From Aquimarina sp. Aq78 (GTDB lineage Bacteria > Bacteroidota > Bacteroidia > Flavobacteriales > Flavobacteriaceae): DNA of 64,000 nucleotides. Of the stretch, positions 61,461-64,000 are shown piece after piece. Location of the stretch: assembly GCF_900299525.1 (NCBI RefSeq), contig NZ_OMKA01000029.1, positions 422,986 through 486,985 of the forward strand, in the 5' to 3' direction. The position numbers were made by a program, and so were the translations under genes. The first letter of the stretch is position 1; the number at the start of each line of letters is the position of its first letter. The notes beneath the pieces were generated by a model. It made no database searches. It was not told where the DNA came from and saw nothing but the letters and a program-made list of their open reading frames with translations.

Positions 61461-62462
61461 ATGTTTAAGAAAAAAGCTTTACGTATCAATACTTACCTTG
61501 GTTACGGCACAAATTCCATTTTTCGTGCAACAGGAAGAGCTCTTGAAGATGAAAATATTGATTTTAGTACAAATCAAAATATATTTAAAACCTTACGGAA
61601 TATTTACAGACAGCTCGAAAGTGATGAAATCCGAAATATCAAGATAGAACTAAAATTACCCGATGGGCAAGTTATAGAAACAAATACAGATCTCGAAGGG
61701 TATTACAACCTGGAACTCGATATCCCTAAGCTTTCTAAATATATAAATGAAAAAGGTTGGATTTCGTATAGTGTATCTTACAAAAAAGAAGACACACGCA
61801 AAGAAATAAGCAATAAAAATATATTTAACAGTCAAATGCTTGTCCCTTCAGATCATGCAGAATTCGCAATTATAAGTGATATTGATGATACTATTATACA
61901 TACAGGTGTCGCTTCATTATTTAAATGGAGAGTTATTGCTAATACACTTTTCAAAAACTTTGATAAAAGAACTGCAATAGAAGGCACGGTGAAATTTTGT
62001 AAAAAATTACATCTGGGGACAAAAGGAACGCCTGTTAATCCGTTTTTTTATGTAAGTAATAGTCCGTGGAATTTGTATGATTATCTAAGTGCCTTTTTTA
62101 ACAAACATCATTTTCCAAAAGGTCCAATTTTACTTAGAGATTTTAGAACACCATTTGATAAAACACCAAAACCTAAAGTTCCGCATAAGCAGTCCGAAAT
62201 TGTGAATCTTTTAACGATGTATCCACATCTTAAATTTATTCTTATTGGAGATAGTGGAGAAAAAGATGCCGATATTTATACTAAAATTGCAGAGCAATAT
62301 CGTGGTCGTATTTTAGCCATTTACTTAAGAAACGTAAAGCATCGCCGAAAAGAAAAACGAATTAAAAAGATTATACATTCCTTTACTGCCTCTCCTATTC
62401 TTCTTGTTCACACGTATGATGAAGCTATCAAACACGCACAAGAGTCTGGATTCATAAATTAG
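61461..62462 (+). CDS. App1-family phosphatidate phosphatase-like protein
   Basis: A 333-residue protein with the DUF2183/App1 domain. The HAD-like acidic motif is SDIDDT (139-144, Asp140 and Asp142), followed by YVSNSPWNLYDYL and LIGDSGEKDADIY with the last acidic pair. An N-terminal beta domain (about 60-110) precedes it. It is expected to dephosphorylate phosphatidate or a similar lipid. Its stop overlaps the convergent regulator gene by 4 bases. Confidence 0.9.
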   Translation: MFKKKALRINTYLGYGTNSIFRATGRALEDENIDFSTNQNIFKTLRNIYRQLESDEIRNIKIELKLPDGQVIETNTDLEGYYNLELDIPKLSKYINEKGWISYSVSYKKEDTRKEISNKNIFNSQMLVPSDHAEFAIISDIDDTIIHTGVASLFKWRVIANTLFKNFDKRTAIEGTVKFCKKLHLGTKGTPVNPFFYVSNSPWNLYDYLSAFFNKHHFPKGPILLRDFRTPFDKTPKPKVPHKQSEIVNLLTMYPHLKFILIGDSGEKDADIYTKIAEQYRGRILAIYLRNVKHRRKEKRIKKIIHSFTASPILLVHTYDEAIKHAQESGFIN

Positions 62463-63226
62463 TGTTTCATACTTCTCACCTCAGAGGTTAATTCCAACAT
62501 TGCCTCTTGTAGCTGTTTCATACTAGCCGTATCAGAATTAGCATCAATATTGAAGCTTAACTTGCTATTTATTTCCCAAAGCTCAACTATTTGATGTGTC
62601 TGAATCGTATATGGTAAGTACTCAGAATTTAAAGAGATTAACGTTATTATAGAAGCATCTTTATTTTTTCTAATTTTCTTTACCACTACACTATCTTCTA
62701 AAACGATTACGCAAATTGTATTATTACTCACTTCAGAAAGGTTGTTTACCGCTTTACCAATCACCCACTCTTTGGGCTCTAGTAATGGCAGCATACTATC
62801 CCCTTCTACCTGAAAACCACGATATGTAGCATTTCGATATTCTGGTAAAGGAATATCAAATGCAGGTAATTGTTGATACCAATCTAAATCTTGAACATTA
62901 TGAGGATATCCTGCTGCGGCTTTTACATTTACCAAAACTATATTTTCATTATTCTGAGAATCTATAGTAACTACTTTTGGAGATACATCTCCCAGGTGTA
63001 ATTGTATTTTCTTTTGAGTACTCTCTCCAAACAACCACAAGGGATTAATATTGAATTCCTGCAATAATCTGGCTACAACTTTTCCTGAAATCTTGGTCTT
63101 ACCCCTTTCTATATCAGCTGTAGAATTTTTAATCTGCAAAACCTTAGCAAAATCAGATTGGGTAAAATGGTTTTCCTCGCGAATTTGTTTAAAACGCTTT
63201 ATGGTTTGGTTGGTTGAATTATCCAT
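62459..63226 (-). CDS. LexA-like XRE/S24 transcriptional regulator
   Basis: A 255-residue regulator. An XRE helix-turn-helix is at about residues 10-66 (IREENHFTQSDFAKVLQIKN). A peptidase S24 domain has the nucleophile Ser144 in VEGDSMLPLLEP and the Lys dyad at 183/184 in SVVVKKIRK. An Ala-Gly pair at 105-106 (VKAAAGY) matches the LexA cleavage-site type, so self-cleavage on DNA damage is plausible. It is divergent from a DUF559/radical SAM gene pair and has an operator in its own promoter. It is longer than LexA, like phage CI-type repressors. Confidence 0.9.
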   Translation of the reverse strand: MDNSTNQTIKRFKQIREENHFTQSDFAKVLQIKNSTADIERGKTKISGKVVARLLQEFNINPLWLFGESTQKKIQLHLGDVSPKVVTIDSQNNENIVLVNVKAAAGYPHNVQDLDWYQQLPAFDIPLPEYRNATYRGFQVEGDSMLPLLEPKEWVIGKAVNNLSEVSNNTICVIVLEDSVVVKKIRKNKDASIITLISLNSEYLPYTIQTHQIVELWEINSKLSFNIDANSDTASMKQLQEAMLELTSEVRSMKH

Positions 63227-63289
63227 AAAATCGAAATTTTAATAGTATTATCATATAAAAACGGTGCTGTGACCTGGGATAATTAGTAG

Positions 63290-63319
63290 CAAAGATACAA
63301 GATTTTGGAATATTTCCAA
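63290..63319 (-). promoter_or_regulatory. Regulator promoter and operator 1
   Basis: Minus-strand promoter TTG (63317-63319), 19 bases, TATCTTTG (63290-63297) matches the consensus fully. The palindrome TTGGAA-TAT-TTCCAA (63305-63319) lies between and over the -33 box, so a bound repressor would block it. Confidence 0.6.
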
Positions 63320-63342
63320 TTTTAACATAATTTTATTTTAAT

Positions 63343-63368
63343 ATTTATGGAAAAATTCCATAAATTTG
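63343..63368 (+). promoter_or_regulatory. Operator 2 and -10 box of the DUF559/radical SAM genes
   Basis: The perfect palindrome ATTTATGGAA-AAA-TTCCATAAAT (63343-63365) overlaps a -10 box TAAATTTG (63361-63368). It shares the core TGGAA-N3-TTCCA with operator 1, and their centres (63312 and 63354) are 42 bases, four helical turns, apart. Confidence 0.6.
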
Positions 63369-63395
63369 GAAAAATTACAACTAAATACATCTACT

Positions 63396-63779
63396 ATGTC
63401 TTCACAAACCATTCCTTTATACCAAAAAGTATCAGAGAAAATCATTAGACATTCACTCGATAGTTCTATTACAACTATCGATCAACTTCATCAAAAACTC
63501 TCAGAAAAAGGATTTCATTTTCTTAGAAATAAGGCCGTGAAAAATTACAATTTTGATTTTTATTGTACTACATCAAAAATTGCTATTGAAATTGACAGTT
63601 ATGCGCACGAGTTCTCGGATATCCACAACTTAGATGCCCCAAAAAAATTATTTATTTCGTCATTAGGAATTACCGTTCTTAGGTTTACAGATTATCAGAT
63701 ATTAACCGATATAGAAGAAATAATAAGAACCGTAAAAAATCAAATAAAAACCGCTACAGAATGCATCTATGTCGTTTGA
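63396..63779 (+). CDS. DUF559 nuclease-fold protein
   Basis: A 127-residue protein with the DUF559 (Vsr/PD-(D/E)XK-like) pattern: FHFLRNKAVKNYNFDFYC, then TSKIAIEIDSYAH (the E-x-D acidic core) and LFISSLGITVLRF. The ATG at 63396 is used; a TTG 30 bases upstream falls in the -10/operator zone. It overlaps the radical SAM gene start by 11 bases, so the two are co-translated. It is probably a DNA-acting nuclease in a repair or modification pathway. Confidence 0.75.
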   Translation: MSSQTIPLYQKVSEKIIRHSLDSSITTIDQLHQKLSEKGFHFLRNKAVKNYNFDFYCTTSKIAIEIDSYAHEFSDIHNLDAPKKLFISSLGITVLRFTDYQILTDIEEIIRTVKNQIKTATECIYVV

Positions 63780-64000
63780 GCGAATACGTCAAAAACTCTC
63801 CATTTTGGCAGATGCCGCAAAATATGATGTTTCATGCGCCAGTAGCGGAGGTAAAAGAGCCAATCCTAAAAAAGGATTAGGAAATAATACAGGTTTCGGA
63901 ATTTGTCATAGTTATACAGAAGATGGACGCTGCGTTTCTTTATTAAAAATTTTGCTTACCAATCATTGCATTTATGATTGTGCCTATTGTATTACCAGAA
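63769..64000 (+). CDS. Radical SAM protein (putative DNA modification/repair), cut by window end
   Basis: The first 77 residues are present. The Fe-S motif CIYDCAYC is at residues 67-74. The N-terminus (MSFERIRQKLSILADAAKYD, then SSGGKR and GICHSYTEDGRC) matches the rSAM protein linked to uracil-DNA glycosylase-like proteins (TIGR03916 type) as I remember it. The glycosylase-like partner would be expected just past the window edge. It starts inside the last codons of the DUF559 gene. Confidence 0.75.
   Translation, partial: MSFERIRQKLSILADAAKYDVSCASSGGKRANPKKGLGNNTGFGICHSYTEDGRCVSLLKILLTNHCIYDCAYCITR

Noticed and set aside
63366..63395. TTG start for the DUF559 gene
   Set aside because: It falls inside the -10 box and operator; the ATG at 63396 keeps the conserved domain intact.

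Overview
This is AT-rich chromosomal DNA from a marine-type member of the Flavobacteriaceae (Bacteroidota); an Aquimarina-like genus is plausible but not proven. The grounds are the GLPGLI-family protein paired with an outer-membrane receptor, a type IX secretion C-terminal sorting domain, DUF5686 and CarbopepD_reg proteins, 2TM-domain and LytTR proteins, a Na+/H+-type membrane pyrophosphatase, and many Bacteroidota-style promoters (TTG, about 19 bases, TAnnTTTG) with no Shine-Dalgarno sequences. No rRNA, tRNA, CRISPR array, transposase or prophage gene was seen. The window is mostly core genes with small-scale accessory features between them.

Positions 1-1250 hold a lipoprotein and a small cysteine-rich leader peptide. 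Positions 1313-9631 are the methionine/SAM region. A minus-strand operon (metY, metX, thrA, osmC-like, metZ) stands behind a clear SAM-I riboswitch, and metK runs the other way behind what reads as a SAM-II-type riboswitch, so one 557-base intergenic region carries two unrelated SAM sensors back to back. Positions 9690-11120 hold two paralogous small secreted proteins. They share with the cysteine-rich peptide an upstream GG-TTTT-CC element placed 30 bases before the -10 box. Positions 11159-14044 hold DoxX-type and acyltransferase membrane proteins and a small repeat protein.

Positions 14124-20675 form a divergent module: DUF302 lipoprotein, outer-membrane receptor and GLPGLI protein on one side, histidine kinase and response regulator on the other, around three GTTAAC sites spaced exactly 10 bases apart. 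Positions 20848-32109 carry a deoxynucleoside kinase, KDO transferase, a type IX-secreted esterase, a DegT aminotransferase, a SNF2 helicase, an amidohydrolase and a phosphodiester glycosidase. Positions 32171-38973 carry a small HTH protein, LysE, a LytS/LytTR pair and two tandem esterase-TPR proteins separated by a palindromic repeat. Positions 39066-50715 hold fabD, a fructosamine kinase/DHFR pair (the DHFR fused to a 2TM membrane domain), an ergothioneine operon (egtB-egtD-DUF427), a TonB-like protein, thyA and a nucleoside transporter with an extra N-terminal exported domain.

Positions 50767-62462 hold a bifunctional nuclease, electron-transfer flavoprotein, pyruvate dehydrogenase E1 beta, a DUF5686 protein, soluble and membrane pyrophosphatases and an App1-like phosphatase. 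The window ends (62459-64000) in a divergent DNA-damage-like cassette: a LexA-like XRE/S24 regulator facing a DUF559 nuclease-fold protein and a radical SAM protein cut by the window edge. Two TGGAA-N3-TTCCA operators lie 42 bases apart over the two promoters.
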